Assembly: GCA_036898135.1 (NCBI GenBank)
Contig: CM072513.1
Coordinates: 77,458,463 to 77,522,462 of the forward strand
Length of the DNA stretch: 64,000 nucleotides
Direction of reading: 5' to 3'
Source: Oncomelania hupensis
Taxonomy: Eukaryota > Mollusca > Gastropoda > Littorinimorpha > Pomatiopsidae
Under the pieces are notes generated by a model. The model saw nothing but the letters and a program-made list of their open reading frames with translations. It was not told the DNA's origin and searched no databases. A program made the translations under genes and the position numbers. Numbering within the stretch: the first letter of the stretch is position 1; every line of letters starts with the position of its first letter. Positions 31,185-42,557 of the stretch are shown here, piece by piece.

Positions 31185-34100
31185 TAGATCTGATATATTT
31201 TCATGCATAGAGGTAGGATTCTCAAATGACAAATTGAATATATTGGTCCTCTGAATTTTGCCCTGCGGTTGTACTTGCCTGGCTTGAATACTTTATGGGA
31301 TGGGGTAGAGAGCATGCGGGGCAGTAACAGGGGGGAGGCTGAATGTTCTGGTTGTTTTTAGTTCAGCTGGGAGCTTAGATGAATGGAAGTTTGGTGCTAC
31401 TTGCTTAAATTGTGAATTGATGTTTTATTCTATTCTATTTTGTTTGAGTGTGACTGTCAATCATTTTTGTACACTGCTGTTTGTTGGGACAATAAAGATT
31501 CTGATTCTGATATATTTAGGCTGTTGTTAGCCTTTAGCTGCCATGTTATGTCCTATCCTATCCTGTTACTCAAAGGTGCCCCAATGACCTTCTAGTTACT
31601 GGATAGGATTGGATAGCCCTGTTATGTCTTAATGAGGTTGAGGGTCTTGGCGCACAGAAACCAGTTTCCGTGATTACCAATTTTCCCCATTTGTAGAGCA
31701 AACAGTAATCTTTAAATAATCTGACCAGATAATTTATAAATGTCTTGATTGAATCTGCATCAACAGCCTCAGTTGAACCTCGAATGCCAACAATGCATTG
31801 CTAAAACTGTGAGTGTGCGTGGCGTTTTTCAAAACTTCTTATTGTTATTGCAAAGTTGTTGTTTTTTACTTTTATCGTTGACACTTTTGTTCTGATTCAT
31901 AGGTGACATCCTGGAGATCGGAGCACAGTGGGCTATTGCCAAGAAAGACATCCCAGCCTTTGAGCGTTACATGGCGCAACTCAAGTGCTATTATATGGAC
32001 TACAAGTAAGTCAAACTAAAAATTTATTGATTTTTTATTTTTGAAGGATTGGATTAATATAGATTTTTTTTAAACTTTTTTTTTTGGGTCTGACTCTCTG
32101 AGGTAAATTTATTTATTTAGTATTTACTTTTACTTTTTTACAAACAGAAATAAAAGGATTTGCACTCATTTAAATTTGGTTTCTTTTTTATGAGTGCTGT
32201 AAATCAAATGCCAAATGGGAAAGAGGGGAGGAGACTATTATTGTCAAAGGAAGATATTGAGTAGTGTGTAATGATGCGCCCATTGAGGACGTTGAACGAG
32301 AGTTTTAGTTTTAATAATAATAACTAACAGCTAAAAGAACATAATTTCTGTTCTATGTGACTTTATCATTATAAGAATTGAACTGCCATAACCTTAATAA
32401 TAATAATATTTATAATAATATTATTAATGCGCCATTCCTTGCGAGAGCTCAAAAGCACAGCAATCTATACTAATGTTCAAATCATCTGGTAAGGTGTGGA
32501 TTTCAGCTTTGCTGAGGGATTTGAGTTAATGGTCTGATAGTAGAATACTTGTAACAGAAATGCGTTCATTCTATTACTTGATTATAAACATTTAGACCAA
32601 TATTATAGTTGATAAACGTTCAGGAAGAAGTAATTCAGAATGTGTGGACTTGAACTTACACTGATGCATGTTAAACCTTGTTAAACCTTTTCTCAGGGAT
32701 GACCTGCCAGAGTCCACTTTCAAATACCAGCTGTTGGGTCTCAACCTTCTCTGCCTCCTCTCTCAAAACAGACTGGCCGAGTTTCATACTGTAAGTGTTG
32801 CACTCATGGGTCTCTTTCCCCCTTTCCTCCCCACCGTGGCACTCCACCTCCTCTCCCTACAATGGCCCCTGTACTGGGGCTAGTGGCCTCTGGACTCCAA
32901 GCAGCTTTCAGAGCTTGTAAATGTATTATATGTTTCTTTGGGGTCTTTTATTTTAGATGTCCTCCAGCCTGTTCTTTATTTCAAAATGGTACAAAAATAT
33001 TCAAATAATGTGAGATTGTTGCCATGAAGATACAGTAGCACTTTGACACCAAACAGGATCAAAATCAAACTGTGGAGGTGTGCAGAGAGAAAGAGGCTTG
33101 TGGATGTTTGCAGAGTAAGTCACATTTGTAAAAGGTTGGGCTTCTAAAGGTTGCCACAGGGACGATTACAATATTCTTTAGCTTGCCAACCTCCTTATTG
33201 AAAGATAATGAAAATCCTGTACTGTAGTATTTTATTGTGGTTGATTTAAATTAAATGGGAGGAATTGCGATTGATTGATTTTTTTAGGAGCGAGAGAGCT
33301 AGCTGCCTCTAGTATAGAAACTTCAACTTCAAAACAATATTCACAATCAAAAACAATGTTTGAAGGCATTGATAATTTTGGGTTATGGATTGGTTGGTTG
33401 ACTTGTTGACTGGACCTTGATTGATTGGTTTGCCAGGAGCTGGAGCTGTTACCTGTGAAAGAACTACAGAGCAACATCTACATCAAACACCCAGTGTCCA
33501 TGGAACAGTATCTGATGGAAGGAAGCTATAACAAGGTAATAATGAGGAGGAAGCTGTTTGAACAATGATTTGCGATGACAGGGATGATAATGATGGTGAA
33601 GATGACGATGGTAAAGATGGTGATGGTGATGAGGATGATGATAATAGCAGTGGTAGATTGTTTAAATTTACCATAAGAGTTGTCATTATTTTTTTTATTT
33701 ATTATTTTTTTTAATTTTATTTACCTTATTGTTCCTTTTTCCATAGGGAAATTCTGGGCCACCTCCCCTGGGGAAAGCGTAGTCGCAGCCTGTGGCGTGC
33801 CCAAGCCCAATTTACCTAACATTAGTTGTGATTTTTAAATTTTGCTGGGGGAGCAAACTGGAGTACCCGGAGAAAACCCCCTTGACGTTGCCCAAGTCGA
33901 AAGTAAATAATATTCGGAGAAACATAACGCCCAGATGCTGGATCGAACCCAAACCTGTCAGGCGCCATTGGTTTCTGGCCTGTGGTCAAGGCAAGTTAGT
34001 CCCACCTTAGCCCACTTGGCCACAACGCTCGCTATGGTCACTACACCATTTTCCCTTGTACAGGATTTCAGAAAACTGATGTGAGTTGAAGTAATCGTGG

Positions 34101-36379
34101 AAATTATAATAACGTTTTCTGTGATTACAGGTGTTTCTAGCCAGAGGCAATGTCCCTGCTGACAACTACAACTTTTTCATCGACATTCTTCTCAACACGA
34201 TCAGGTCATTCTAATTATCCATAATCTTTGTTACCTCTCTCATGCCCTTTCATTCTGTGTCTTCAAGATTCAAGATCTCGCGTTGTTATCTTACACATGA
34301 GAAATGACACCATCTTGTCATACCTTGAGCAGTAATTTGTGACCGCTTTTTGGCTCACATGAATAGCAATGTGAGTCTATGTACTCAAAAAAACATTTTC
34401 AAGATTTTTGCAAATCTGTGCAAGATGAGTCCTAAATAGTCCAAAAATGATATTTTTAAAAAAGTCCTTCAGTCCGTCTGTCTCTCCTCCATTTGTCTGT
34501 GCAAACATTTTAAAGTAACTAAGTACTCAGAACCTATGTCAACTATCACAACCAAACTTGGTATGATGGTGAATACCCATGAGACTTTAGTGAATGAATG
34601 ACTTCCCTTCAAAGTCACAGTGTCATCATTATTATGTTAGTTTTTAAAAAAAATTCACAAAATTTCACTTTTTTCCCTAGGTTATTAATATTGAATTTAT
34701 GATTCTTTTGACACAATAGATATCAATGAGACACACATACTAAGCAAATTGGGTCAACCTCACTCCAAGGTCAAAGTCACTGTGGCTGTCCAAAGTCGAT
34801 TAGTATAGGTACTTTGAAGTGCCCTTGACCCTAAACTGTGAGAGATATAAAGTCCAAACTTGTTGTTTTTAAAGATGATAGGTTGATCTTTCATATAATT
34901 TCAATTCTTGCGTTGATCTTGAAGTTCAAGGTCATTTTAGGCCTTGCAAAAATATATAAAAATAGGTAATTGTACAGTAGAATGGCTGTTTATTTTTAAC
35001 CCTTAGTATGCAACAACATTGGGTTATTTGATCAGGCATGCATGAGAGATCACATAACGGTGGAGGTCATCTCATGGGGTCAGGGTCATCTTGAGGTCAC
35101 CTTTTTTTGGCATAATACAACTTTTGCTGTAGTTTATTTGATAGTACCTGAGTGTATTTGGAGCCAGAGTTCAATGTTATCTCAAGGTCAAGAGCATAGA
35201 ACGATCAAAGTTAGTATTACTTTGCATTTTAATGCCAACATTTCATTTAGTTTTCACTGGGCAGTAATTTTCTTGTTAAATATTGCGAGTTCCCTAAGGA
35301 GCATGTGAGTCGTATCGGCTTTGTACTTCTAGTTGTTTTTGTCTTCTTCCCATAGAGATGAGATAGCGGGCTGTATAGAGAAGGCTTACACCCAGATCGC
35401 AGTGAGTGAAGCAGCCAGGATGCTGTTCTTCGACTCCCAGAAACCCATGCAGGACTATGCTGTCAAGGTTAGTTGTGTTTTGGTTTTTACTTAGAAAATG
35501 GTAGAAGAGAGAATCTTGATTTTCAGTTTGGCTGTATGATGTAAAGTAATTGTATTCTGACATCAGAGCATTATGATGTCAAGGAATTGTCAGCATGACC
35601 CCTTCTCTAGAATTTGATATAGCCTAGCAAAGTTTGAGCGAAGGTCCACACCCATTCTGGAAGGTTCAATTGGTTGAGACTTATGGGAATGGTAGAGACT
35701 TCAGGGGAAAGAACTACAGCACCCCTGTGTTGTACAGTAACACTGGTGGCAAGTGGCAGTTATGTACCTTTCCCCTAACATCAACGAGTCATGCGCAGCT
35801 GGGTGCTTACGAGTTGTGCACAGTGCTCTAGATGACTCGACAACAGCGACGAACTAATGCAGTAAATGGAAACAAATCTCCTTGTACATTTTAATGTGAC
35901 GAAATATTTAACTTAAGTATGGGATCATATTAAACTTAAGTATGGGATCAGGTCTCCGAGGTGTTTTTTTTTTAATCCTAGGCACTCTGGTTTCCTTCTC
36001 TCCCTTAATAAAGGTCTTGAGGCATTAAAAAAAAGTAATTAAAAACTTTTTTAACAAACGAAAACAAAATTTCTGCCTCTTTAGATCATCGTGCTTTTGA
36101 GTTTCAATGACCAAGAAAAGTGTGTGCATAGCATCCGGCATTATTATTTGATTGTGGTTGTTTTGACTGCCTGATTTATTGACGAATTGGGTGGTGATAG
36201 ATTGTTGATTGATGAACTAATTGATGGATTGCTGTGGTCGACAGAGAAGCTGGCAGCTGAAGAAGGACAACTTTTTCCATTTCAAGATGGAGCCCAAGCA
36301 CACCAGCGATGAGATCCCTGCCCACATGCTTGCCAAGCAAACTATTGATTATGCTCGCGAGCTAGAAATGATTGTTTAG
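30340..36379 (+). CDS. PSMD8: 26S proteasome non-ATPase regulatory subunit 8 (Rpn12), 8 exons
   Basis: The joined exons are 30340-30450, 30850-30922, 31903-32005, 32697-32790, 33437-33535, 34131-34204, 35356-35467 and 36245-36379: 266 residues, all GT/AG junctions in phase. Rpn12 is a PCI-domain subunit of the 19S lid and is added late in lid assembly. Diagnostic blocks are CGEILSKLK (about 29-37), [12 protein letters not shown] (about 62), [12 protein letters not shown] (about 81), [14 protein letters not shown] (about 107), [20 protein letters not shown] (about 144), [12 protein letters not shown] (about 186) and the C-terminal YARELEMIV. Length agrees with the short 257-residue vertebrate form. 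The start ATGGCTGC follows AAAA and fits the N-terminus of the family. No frame damage; expected to be functional. Confidence 0.97.
30850..30922 (+). CDS. PSMD8: PSMD8 exon 2
   Basis: Encodes [20 protein letters not shown] to LLIA and one base of Arg; acceptor ATTTTAG, donor GTAAGT. Confidence 0.93.
30923..31902. other. PSMD8 intron 2
   Basis: Contains an (AAT)n tract at 31130-31184. About 31460-31510 is a LINE-like 3' end reading TTGTTGGGACAATAAAGATT then CTGATTCTGA. An isolated RTE 3' tail lies at 31548-31615. Confidence 0.6.
31548..31615 (-). mobile_element. RTE 3'-end remnant(s)
   Basis: TCCTATCCTATCCTGTTACTC followed by AAAGGTGCCCCAATGACC is the antisense of the RTE terminus (GGTCATTGGGGC..GAGTAACAGGATAGGATAGGA is read in two pieces). 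A second GGATAGGATTGGATAG follows on the plus strand. Confidence 0.7.
31903..32005 (+). CDS. PSMD8: PSMD8 exon 3
   Basis: Completes [16 protein letters not shown] and runs to KCYYMDYK; acceptor TTCATAG, donor GTAAGT. Confidence 0.95.
32006..32696. other. PSMD8 intron 3
   Basis: AT-rich with TAATAATAA-type runs and ATAATATTTATAATAATATTATTAA at about 32397-32423 (self-complementary AT sequence). Nothing else recognised. Confidence 0.5.
32697..32790 (+). CDS. PSMD8: PSMD8 exon 4
   Basis: Encodes [18 protein letters not shown] to RLAEFHT; acceptor TTCTCAG, donor GTAAGT. Confidence 0.95.
32791..33436. other. PSMD8 intron 4
   Basis: No element recognised. Confidence 0.45.
33437..33535 (+). CDS. 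PSMD8: PSMD8 exon 5
   Basis: Thirty-three codons, [20 protein letters not shown] to GSYNK; acceptor TTGCCAG, donor GTAATA. Confidence 0.96.
33738..34036 (-). mobile_element. tRNA-headed SINE family 1, full copy in PSMD8 intron 5
   Basis: On the minus strand it begins GCGAGCGTTGTGGCCAAG with A box TGGCCAAGTGGGCTAAGG. A long variable-arm-like stretch follows, then B box GGGTTCGATCC. The body has TTTTCTCCGGGTACTCCAG and the end GAGGTGGCCCAGAATTTCCC. The long variable arm suggests a Leu- or Ser-type tRNA ancestor. Same family as 7254-7535. Confidence 0.9.
34131..34204 (+). CDS. PSMD8: PSMD8 exon 6
   Basis: Encodes [20 protein letters not shown] to LNTI plus AG of Arg; acceptor ATTACAG; donor AG|GTCATT is weak but GT. 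Confidence 0.93.
34340..35335 (+). repeat. Rep-F, dispersed 1-kb repeat, copy in PSMD8 intron 6
   Basis: Aligns with 38295-39352 along its whole length. Shared blocks are GTGAGTCTATGTACTC, CTAAGTACTCAGAACCTAT, CAACTATCACAA, AAGTCGATTAGTATAGGTAC, TTGACCCTAAACT, GGGTTATTTGATCA, TGAGTGTATTTGGAGCC, CTCAAGGTCAAGAGCATAG and GCATGTGAGTC. No protein frame is shared. The two ends carry CATGtGAGTC-like motifs in direct orientation. Confidence 0.85.
35356..35467 (+). CDS. PSMD8: PSMD8 exon 7
   Basis: Completes [20 protein letters not shown] to MQDYAVK; acceptor CCCATAG, donor GTTAGT. Only about 20 bp separate the acceptor from the end of a dispersed repeat. Confidence 0.94.
36245..36379 (+). CDS. PSMD8: PSMD8 exon 8 (terminal)
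   Basis: Encodes [13 protein letters not shown] to YARELEMIV and TAG; acceptor GTCGACAG. Confidence 0.95.
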   Translation, partial: RSWQLKKDNFFHFKMEPKHTSDEIPAHMLAKQTIDYARELEMIV

Positions 36380-36654
36380 TACCTGCATGCTCCTTTTTTT
36401 TTCTGTTTGTATGTGTTGAAAGGTTGTTTGTTGCAGGAAGATGACAGATTTTGTGGTTTGGTTCTGAGAAAGATTTTGATTTTTTTCCCCTCTCTAGCAG
36501 AACAGAACGACTCTTCAGCAAAACTTAAAACGCTAAAATTAAGAGTCTTGTTGCTTCTTACTGCTATTTCATGTGGTTGTATGTCATTTGTCCACCATGG
36601 TCATGCCAAGATTCAGTAATATTGATTTAGGTTATGGGCCATGGTAGTGTTTAG

Positions 36655-36660
36655 AATAAA
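36655..36660 (+). terminator. PSMD8 polyadenylation signal
   Basis: AATAAA 276 bp after the stop codon, the first canonical hexamer downstream. Confidence 0.6.
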
Positions 36661-37412
36661 TAGATAGAAATGATGACCCGAGCCTATGCTAAGACGTTAG
36701 AAATGCTAGCTGCAGGACTTCGTTGTGCTGGATTGTAAAGTTCTGTGTTTAAGGCAAGGGGTGGATACTGTATGAGTTGAAAGCTACTATTGTTTGCAAG
36801 TTTGTGAGTCTTAACAGTGGGAATGAATGGGAGAAAGATTTGTTGTAACGTTTGCTGATCTTATGTAGAATTTGTTGGTCGATGAGCATATGGCTGTGTG
36901 AACGCAAACATACTAAAAATTGATAATTCAAGATGTTCTGACTGCATTCTTTTAGTTTACAGTTGATAAAATATAGTTTATGTACAATATTATAACTTAA
37001 CAGCATCCTGCTTGGGTTAGGGGTGCCTTGGCAAGTCAACAAGAAGTAGCAATATGTGGATATGTGTACGTACATTTTCCAAAAAGATATTGAATTTAAG
37101 AGGGTTTTTTTTTGGAGGGGGGGGGAGGGGGGTTCAGCTAAGGTTTTTTTTTTTTTTGCTAGGTTGTCAGAATTTTTAACTATGTACATCATCAGTTATT
37201 TGGTATTTGTTTCCAAAATTGTAACTTTTTTTACTTTGTTGTCATCTCACTGAACAATTTCCTGAATCAAATATTATTTGAAAAGTGTGTAGAACTTATG
37301 TTTTACATGTTTTATCATTATAGACCTTATCTTACTATTTTTAGTTGTTTGTCGCTTTTTTGTTGTTGTTGTTGCTTATGAAAAAAAAAGTACCTCTGCT
37401 GAAAATGTCTGT
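36661..37412. other. PSMD8 downstream region
   Basis: Possible extended 3' UTR. G-rich and T-rich homopolymer runs at 37107-37160; no element recognised. Confidence 0.4.
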
Positions 37413-37417
37413 GTGTG

Positions 37418-38051
37418 TGTTACACTCGGTTCGATGTTGGTGTTTTCCTTTATCAGTATCCGATTCAGCCCCAATGCTGAATTCCTGATAAGGTGTAACT
37501 CAGATTCGTTTATCCACGCAACCCGTCCAAACAGCATACAAGTCACAAAGTCGACGTATGAAGTTTTCCACTTTTATTCAGCACACACCAACAACTGCAT
37601 ACAATTCTCAACTCAACTCAACAACTTTCACAGCAACTCTTCAAATCACTATCAACACTAACTCCCAACAACAGTGCGGCACACAATTTTATAATCTCTC
37701 TCTCTTTTCTCGAAAAATTTCGAACCCAGTAGACTAAAATGACGCACTACAGCCAATCAGAATTAAAGGTCGTCATCACTGACTTACGTCATTCATCTCT
37801 CCACACATACCCCGAACCTTCTCTTACTTCGACAATCGTCCCGAACCTTCGATCGGTGGTAAACAAGGAAATCCAGAGTATTCTCCGACAATATCGACCA
37901 ACGAAAATTATCCACGTTATACAAAGCCTCTCCTAACAACAATGCAAACTCAAATCAAAGGTAAATAAACTCCATTATTGAATACTTTGCGAAACGATTA
38001 GATCTATCGTGCGCGCTTCCGACATACTTTCGTACGCGTTTCAACGTAACA
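37418..38051 (+). mobile_element. Solo LTR, 634 bp
   Basis: Ends TGTTACACTC and AACGTAACA (TG..CA, with inverted TGTTAC/GTAACA) and is flanked by GTGTG at 37413-37417 and 38052-38056, a 5-bp target duplication. Inside are a TTTATAATC TATA-like box about 270 bp in and AAATAAACTC near the 3' end. No gag/pol remains nearby. The same LTR family recurs at 47958-48491 and 63026-63663. Confidence 0.9.
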
Positions 38052-38294
38052 GTGTGTAAAGTGTGGAGTTTGGAAGTCCAAACCATTTACGCAAAATGAA
38101 AGTGCTTAGAAATGAAGCCCTAACAAGTTCAAGATAAAAATTAAAAAGAATCACTCACCCACACACATACATATAAACACAAAAGTATAGACACACACTG
38201 GGACGACAAGAATGTTGTACTTAGGTTTAAATTTAATTATTGTAACTTTTCTGACAATATTGCAAATCTTTGCAAAACAAGTCCTAAATTGTTA

Positions 38295-39352
38295 TCCGGA
38301 AGCGTTAATTTTTTTACTCGCATGCATAGCAGCATGAGTCTATGTACTCACTCCTCCTTTCCCCATCCTCCCCCTCCTCTTCTCACTCCAAACCTTCCCC
38401 CCCCCCCCCTCCGCCCCAACAACTTATTTTGCAATTCTGTGTGACATGAGTCCTAAATAGTCCAAAAATGATACCGGAAAAAAATAGTCTGGCCACTGTC
38501 TGTGCAAAAACTGTACAGTGGCTAAGTACTCGGAACCTATTTCAACTATCACAACTTGGTAAGATGGTGTATTACCACGAGACCTCATAAATGATAAGTT
38601 AATGAATTACTTATTTTCAAGGTCACAGGGTCATCAAATGTTAGTTAAAAAAATGACAATTTTTCACAAAATTTTCACTTATTTTTCTCTTTAGGTTATT
38701 AATAATGAACGTACGATTCTTTCCAGCATGATAGATATCAAGGATGCACCCATACTTTGCAAATTTGGTCAACCTCAATCCAAGGTCAAGGTCACTGGAG
38801 CTGTTCAAAGTCGGTTAGTATAGGTACTTTGAAGTGGCCTTGACCCTAAACTATGAGAGATGAGTCCACACTTGTTGTATTTAGAGATAATGGAGTGATC
38901 TTTCATATGTGTTCCTTTTTTAGCGTTGATCTTGAAGGTCAAGATCATTTTAGACATTGCAAAAACATTTTAAAAATAGACCATCATACAGTTGATTGTT
39001 TATTTAACCCATAGTATGCAACTACTTTGGGTTATTTGATCATGACAGATCACGTGAGGGTCAAAGTCACTGAAGGTCAAGGTCGTCCCAAGGCCACCGG
39101 TGTTTTATTTTTTTATTTTTTGTTGTTGTATAATACAACTTTTGTTGTAGTTCATTTGATAGTACATGAGTGTATTTGGAGCCTGAGGTCAATGTCATCT
39201 CAAGGTCAAGAGCATAGGAAGATCAAAGTCGATTTTACTTCGCATTTTAATGACATTTCAATTTTTTTTTTCGGGAAGTCATTTTCATGTTAAAAATTGC
39301 GAGTTTCATAATGCGCATGTGAGTCATATGGGCTTTGCCCTACTAGTTTTTT
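38295..39352 (+). repeat. Rep-F, second copy
   Basis: Same orientation and block order as 34340-35335, with a small C-rich insertion near 38390-38415. The pair could recombine and remove the end of PSMD8. Confidence 0.85.
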
Positions 39353-39677
39353 TGTTGTAATTTTTTAAAAACAAAGCGATATTAAAACAAAAACTGGACA
39401 AAATACAACACCACACAAATTATACAACACAATGCCATACAATACAATTTACAAATACAGTCTTGTTGATTTCACCGCCCATAAGGACAAACTATAAGTT
39501 CGTCCTGAACTGTGTCTTGACATAAAAGAAGAAAAAGGAGGAGGAGGAGGAGAAGAAGAAGATTATACATGAATGTATGATAAAATTATTACGAATTTCT
39601 TTAATCATGCAAACATTCATTCAAACAGTTCTTAAATAACATCATTGGCAAGACAAAACAAACTATGATACAATACA
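39353..39677. other. Spacer with ACAATACAA-rich sequence
   Basis: Repeated CAATACAA/TACAACAC words and a GGAGGA/GAAGAA run; part of the AT-rich repeat region that continues after 40076. Confidence 0.4.
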
Positions 39678-40075
39678 CAGGGTTCATACAAGCATGAAAA
39701 GTCATGGAAATTCCAATGAAGTCATGGAAAGTCTTGGACATTTTAATAAAGTGGGAACATGTTGTTTCGATAGTTGTTTTTTTCTTGGACATCCTGACAA
39801 AATCAAACATTACGAGAAAGAAAGTCAGAAAAGAGGAACAAGGAAGACCTTGAATTTTGAAAGATTTTGGATACCACACTCAAAGAAATTAACAACATGT
39901 AAAAATTAAGAGCCCCAAATAAAATTAATGACCATGAGGTATTTGTAGAGGTTTTTTTGTTTGTCATTTTCTGTATGCGTAGGTTTGCATTCAACAGTCC
40001 ACCTGTCCTCGAAAATTATCATTAAGGCATGAAAAAGTCCTAAAAATCTAGATTCATAACTCTGTATGAACCCTG
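39678..40075. mobile_element. Small CAGGG..CCCTG inverted-repeat element (hAT-type MITE)
   Basis: CAGGGTTCATACA at the left and TGTATGAACCCTG at the right are perfect 13-bp inverted repeats enclosing 398 bp. Next to them GCATGAAAAGTCATGGAAAT and AAGGCATGAAAAAGTCC recur. It has no coding capacity. I see no convincing 8-bp target duplication. Confidence 0.75.
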
Positions 40076-40480
40076 AATTTATACCATGCAATACAAATTA
40101 AAAGGAAAAATTGTAACTTGATTAATATATTAAACAAGAATGTATGAAATCCTTCAATCATGCAAACCCACATTGTTCTAGGCGTGAGGTAATGCAAAAC
40201 CAAACAAAAAACTATAAAATACGATAAAATATAATACTTTATACTTACACAATACAAATTACAACTAAATATTGCTTTCATATACCTTAATTAATATATT
40301 ATACATGAATGTATAAATTCTTCAATCATGCAAAACACACTTTGCCCTAGGAGTGAGATGACGCGAGACCAAACACAATACTATAGTTACACAATACAAA
40401 TTATAATTAAGTATTGTTTTAATAGCTGTACCTTAATACTATACGTTAGTGTATGAATTCCTTTGATAATTCATATTAAT
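40076..40480 (+). repeat. Degenerate tandem repeat of about 170 bp
   Basis: ACACAATACAAATTA.AA, ATTGTTTTAATA/ATTGCTTTCATA, ACCTTAAT..TATAC, GAATGTATGAAATCCTT, CAATCATGCAAA and GCCCTAGGAGTGAGATGA blocks recur about 2.5 times. Related words at 39565-39640 show that the array was split by the 398-bp element. Confidence 0.65.
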
Positions 40481-41360
40481 TATTATTCTCTTAGCAACAA
40501 CATTGACTTGAGGTGTTTTGAGTCCTTTCACATGGGGCATTAACGAAGTAGAATGGATCCTCTATAGCACAGCGGTACTACATAGTTAATGTCCATGTGG
40601 TAATCTTTTTAACATCTACACGGACAGTCATACATCCAACACGGTGTCTGAGACTAAACGAGGCCTTCCGTCTCCCTCTGTCTAGTCTCAGCAACGCTGT
40701 ATGACCACACAACACACATACAGAGAAAGATGACATTACAGTTGTGATTATTCACTACATGAGTTTCTTCCTGTTCCACATACCGCTTGACACACGTAGC
40801 CTACAGACAACGGACAAGACACGGCAACAGAAATGTAATTTTATTTTATTTATTTATTTAATTTAACGTCTATTCACATCTGTGATATTAGACAAACAGA
40901 AATGTAATTCTTCATTCAGAGGATCTCCTATTAGCTAGTCCTAACTTAACATTTCCACACGTCGGATGTGAAAAACCTGGCAATATCAATTTAACGGCGT
41001 TGGATTCATTTATAGAATCCCAAATTATTTGCTTCTGATTCAGTCGATCCATTTTACGTGACATACAAAATGTTATCTTCTACTGCCTGACGTTCTTAAT
41101 TTAAATCCTGTCTCGTCACAATCCTGACGTTAAAATAAATAAAGAAAGAAAAAAAAATGAAATTCTCACTGACATGATAAGCAGAACGTCATCAATGCAA
41201 CTCAGGAATATATGATGCCACAAGCCTGAGGTTGTCAACATTATCTTTTACTATAACTTTTCTCAGTCGACGTCGCAAGTCGTCTTTTAAATCCATTGAA
41301 TTTAAATTCAGGTTTTCCGCTGAAGTACATCGTCGTCGGCATCAGTGAGTACTGCGTAAA
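40481..41360. other. Intergenic, no gene seen
   Basis: Contains TTTATTTATTTAATTTAACG at about 40851, similar to 24606. No coding region supported. Confidence 0.4.
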
Positions 41361-41365
41361 ACACA

Positions 41366-41464
41366 TGACGTCACGTTATCAAACTCTTGCGTGAGTGTTA
41401 ATGACGTCATGCAGCATCAACAAACAGTGCGACGTCACAGATCTTTTTGAGGTAGGTGACGTCA
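41366..41464. promoter_or_regulatory. Cluster of CRE-type palindromes
   Basis: TGACGTCA at 41366-41373, 41402-41409 and 41457-41464, plus GACGTCAC at 41431-41438, all within 99 bp. This is the CREB/ATF binding palindrome. It lies 246-344 bp downstream of the unknown gene's stop, so the gene it serves is unclear. Confidence 0.6.
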
Positions 41465-41709
41465 CATCAACAGAAGTCTTCAGTTTTATGAAGGCAAGGT
41501 AATCATCACACCTGACCTGACTCAGGCAAATGATAAATCAGATTCTAATCCACTCGTTTTAGGAGTACAATTCTGCCATCCACAAACCTGTATCATACAA
41601 GATAGGCAGACAAAGCAGGCTCGCAAGCCTTGCATGTCATTTTCACTGAGTTCAGGGATGTCTCTATCCACTTCAAAATCACACTACCGAGTCTTCACGA
41701 CGTGTGAGG

Positions 41710-42363
41710 TTAGGCGGCGTCGATGTAATCTAAAGGCTCGCCAGCAGAATCCAGATCCTCCTCCCCCTCTCCAGGCGGCGTGAGGGACGGAGAGGGAGCG
41801 CTGGGTCTCTGGGGCAGGTCATCACGCGCGATGGGCGGAAGCTGCTTCAGAAGCACGCGGCCCACACCCTTTCGCGCTGGTCCACCCGCCATGCGGTTAT
41901 CTAGCGGGCGGACGGCGGCGTGGCGGGGATTCCCGAACGTTTTAGGGCCCGGGCGGAAAGACACAACGGGAGTGGGGGCCATGGGAGGGTAACTGTCCAT
42001 TCTCTTGTTACCTCCCCTGAGCATAGGTTGCCTCCCTTCCAACCGGAAGTGGTCTGGGTAGACGCTTTGCAGTTGTAAAGGGTCTCGTGGCCTTGCTCCT
42101 ATCGCCGCCACTTCGTGGTCCAGCATCATGTCATCGTCGTCGTCGTCGATCACGCCATCGTCGTCGTCCTCCGCCTCTTCTTCTTCATCCATCACAAACT
42201 CCGCGTCGTCCTCGTCATCCTGTGATTGGCTATGACGTCGCTGTGAGTGGCTGAAGCGAGGCTGTGACGTAAAGGAGGGTTCTTGCGACAAGGACAAGGA
42301 GTGGTGGTTGGCGTGGTGAGACGTGAAACTGGGTTCCTGCTGCGACCGTGCCTGGCTGTTCAT
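41710..42363 (-). CDS. Unknown gene, terminal exon c
   Basis: 217 codons and TAA; acceptor ATTACAG. Starts MNSQARSQQEPSFTS. The acidic block is encoded by GAC/GAT repeats at 42120-42215. The upstream open frame beyond the acceptor is intronic (AGT)n sequence. Confidence 0.7.
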   Translation of the reverse strand: MNSQARSQQEPSFTSHHANHHSLSLSQEPSFTSQPRFSHSQRRHSQSQDDEDDAEFVMDEEEEAEDDDDGVIDDDDDDMMLDHEVAAIGARPRDPLQLQSVYPDHFRLEGRQPMLRGGNKRMDSYPPMAPTPVVSFRPGPKTFGNPRHAAVRPLDNRMAGGPARKGVGRVLLKQLPPIARDDLPQRPSAPSPSLTPPGEGEEDLDSAGEPLDYIDAA

Positions 42364-42447
42364 CTGTAATGGAGAGAAAACAATACTTTGAGCACCAACG
42401 TCATAATTATTACGTAGGATACGTCTTATGATAAAAGAAGAAGAAGA

Positions 42448-42506
<59 letters not shown>

Positions 42507-42508
42507 TG

Positions 42509-42557
<49 letters not shown>

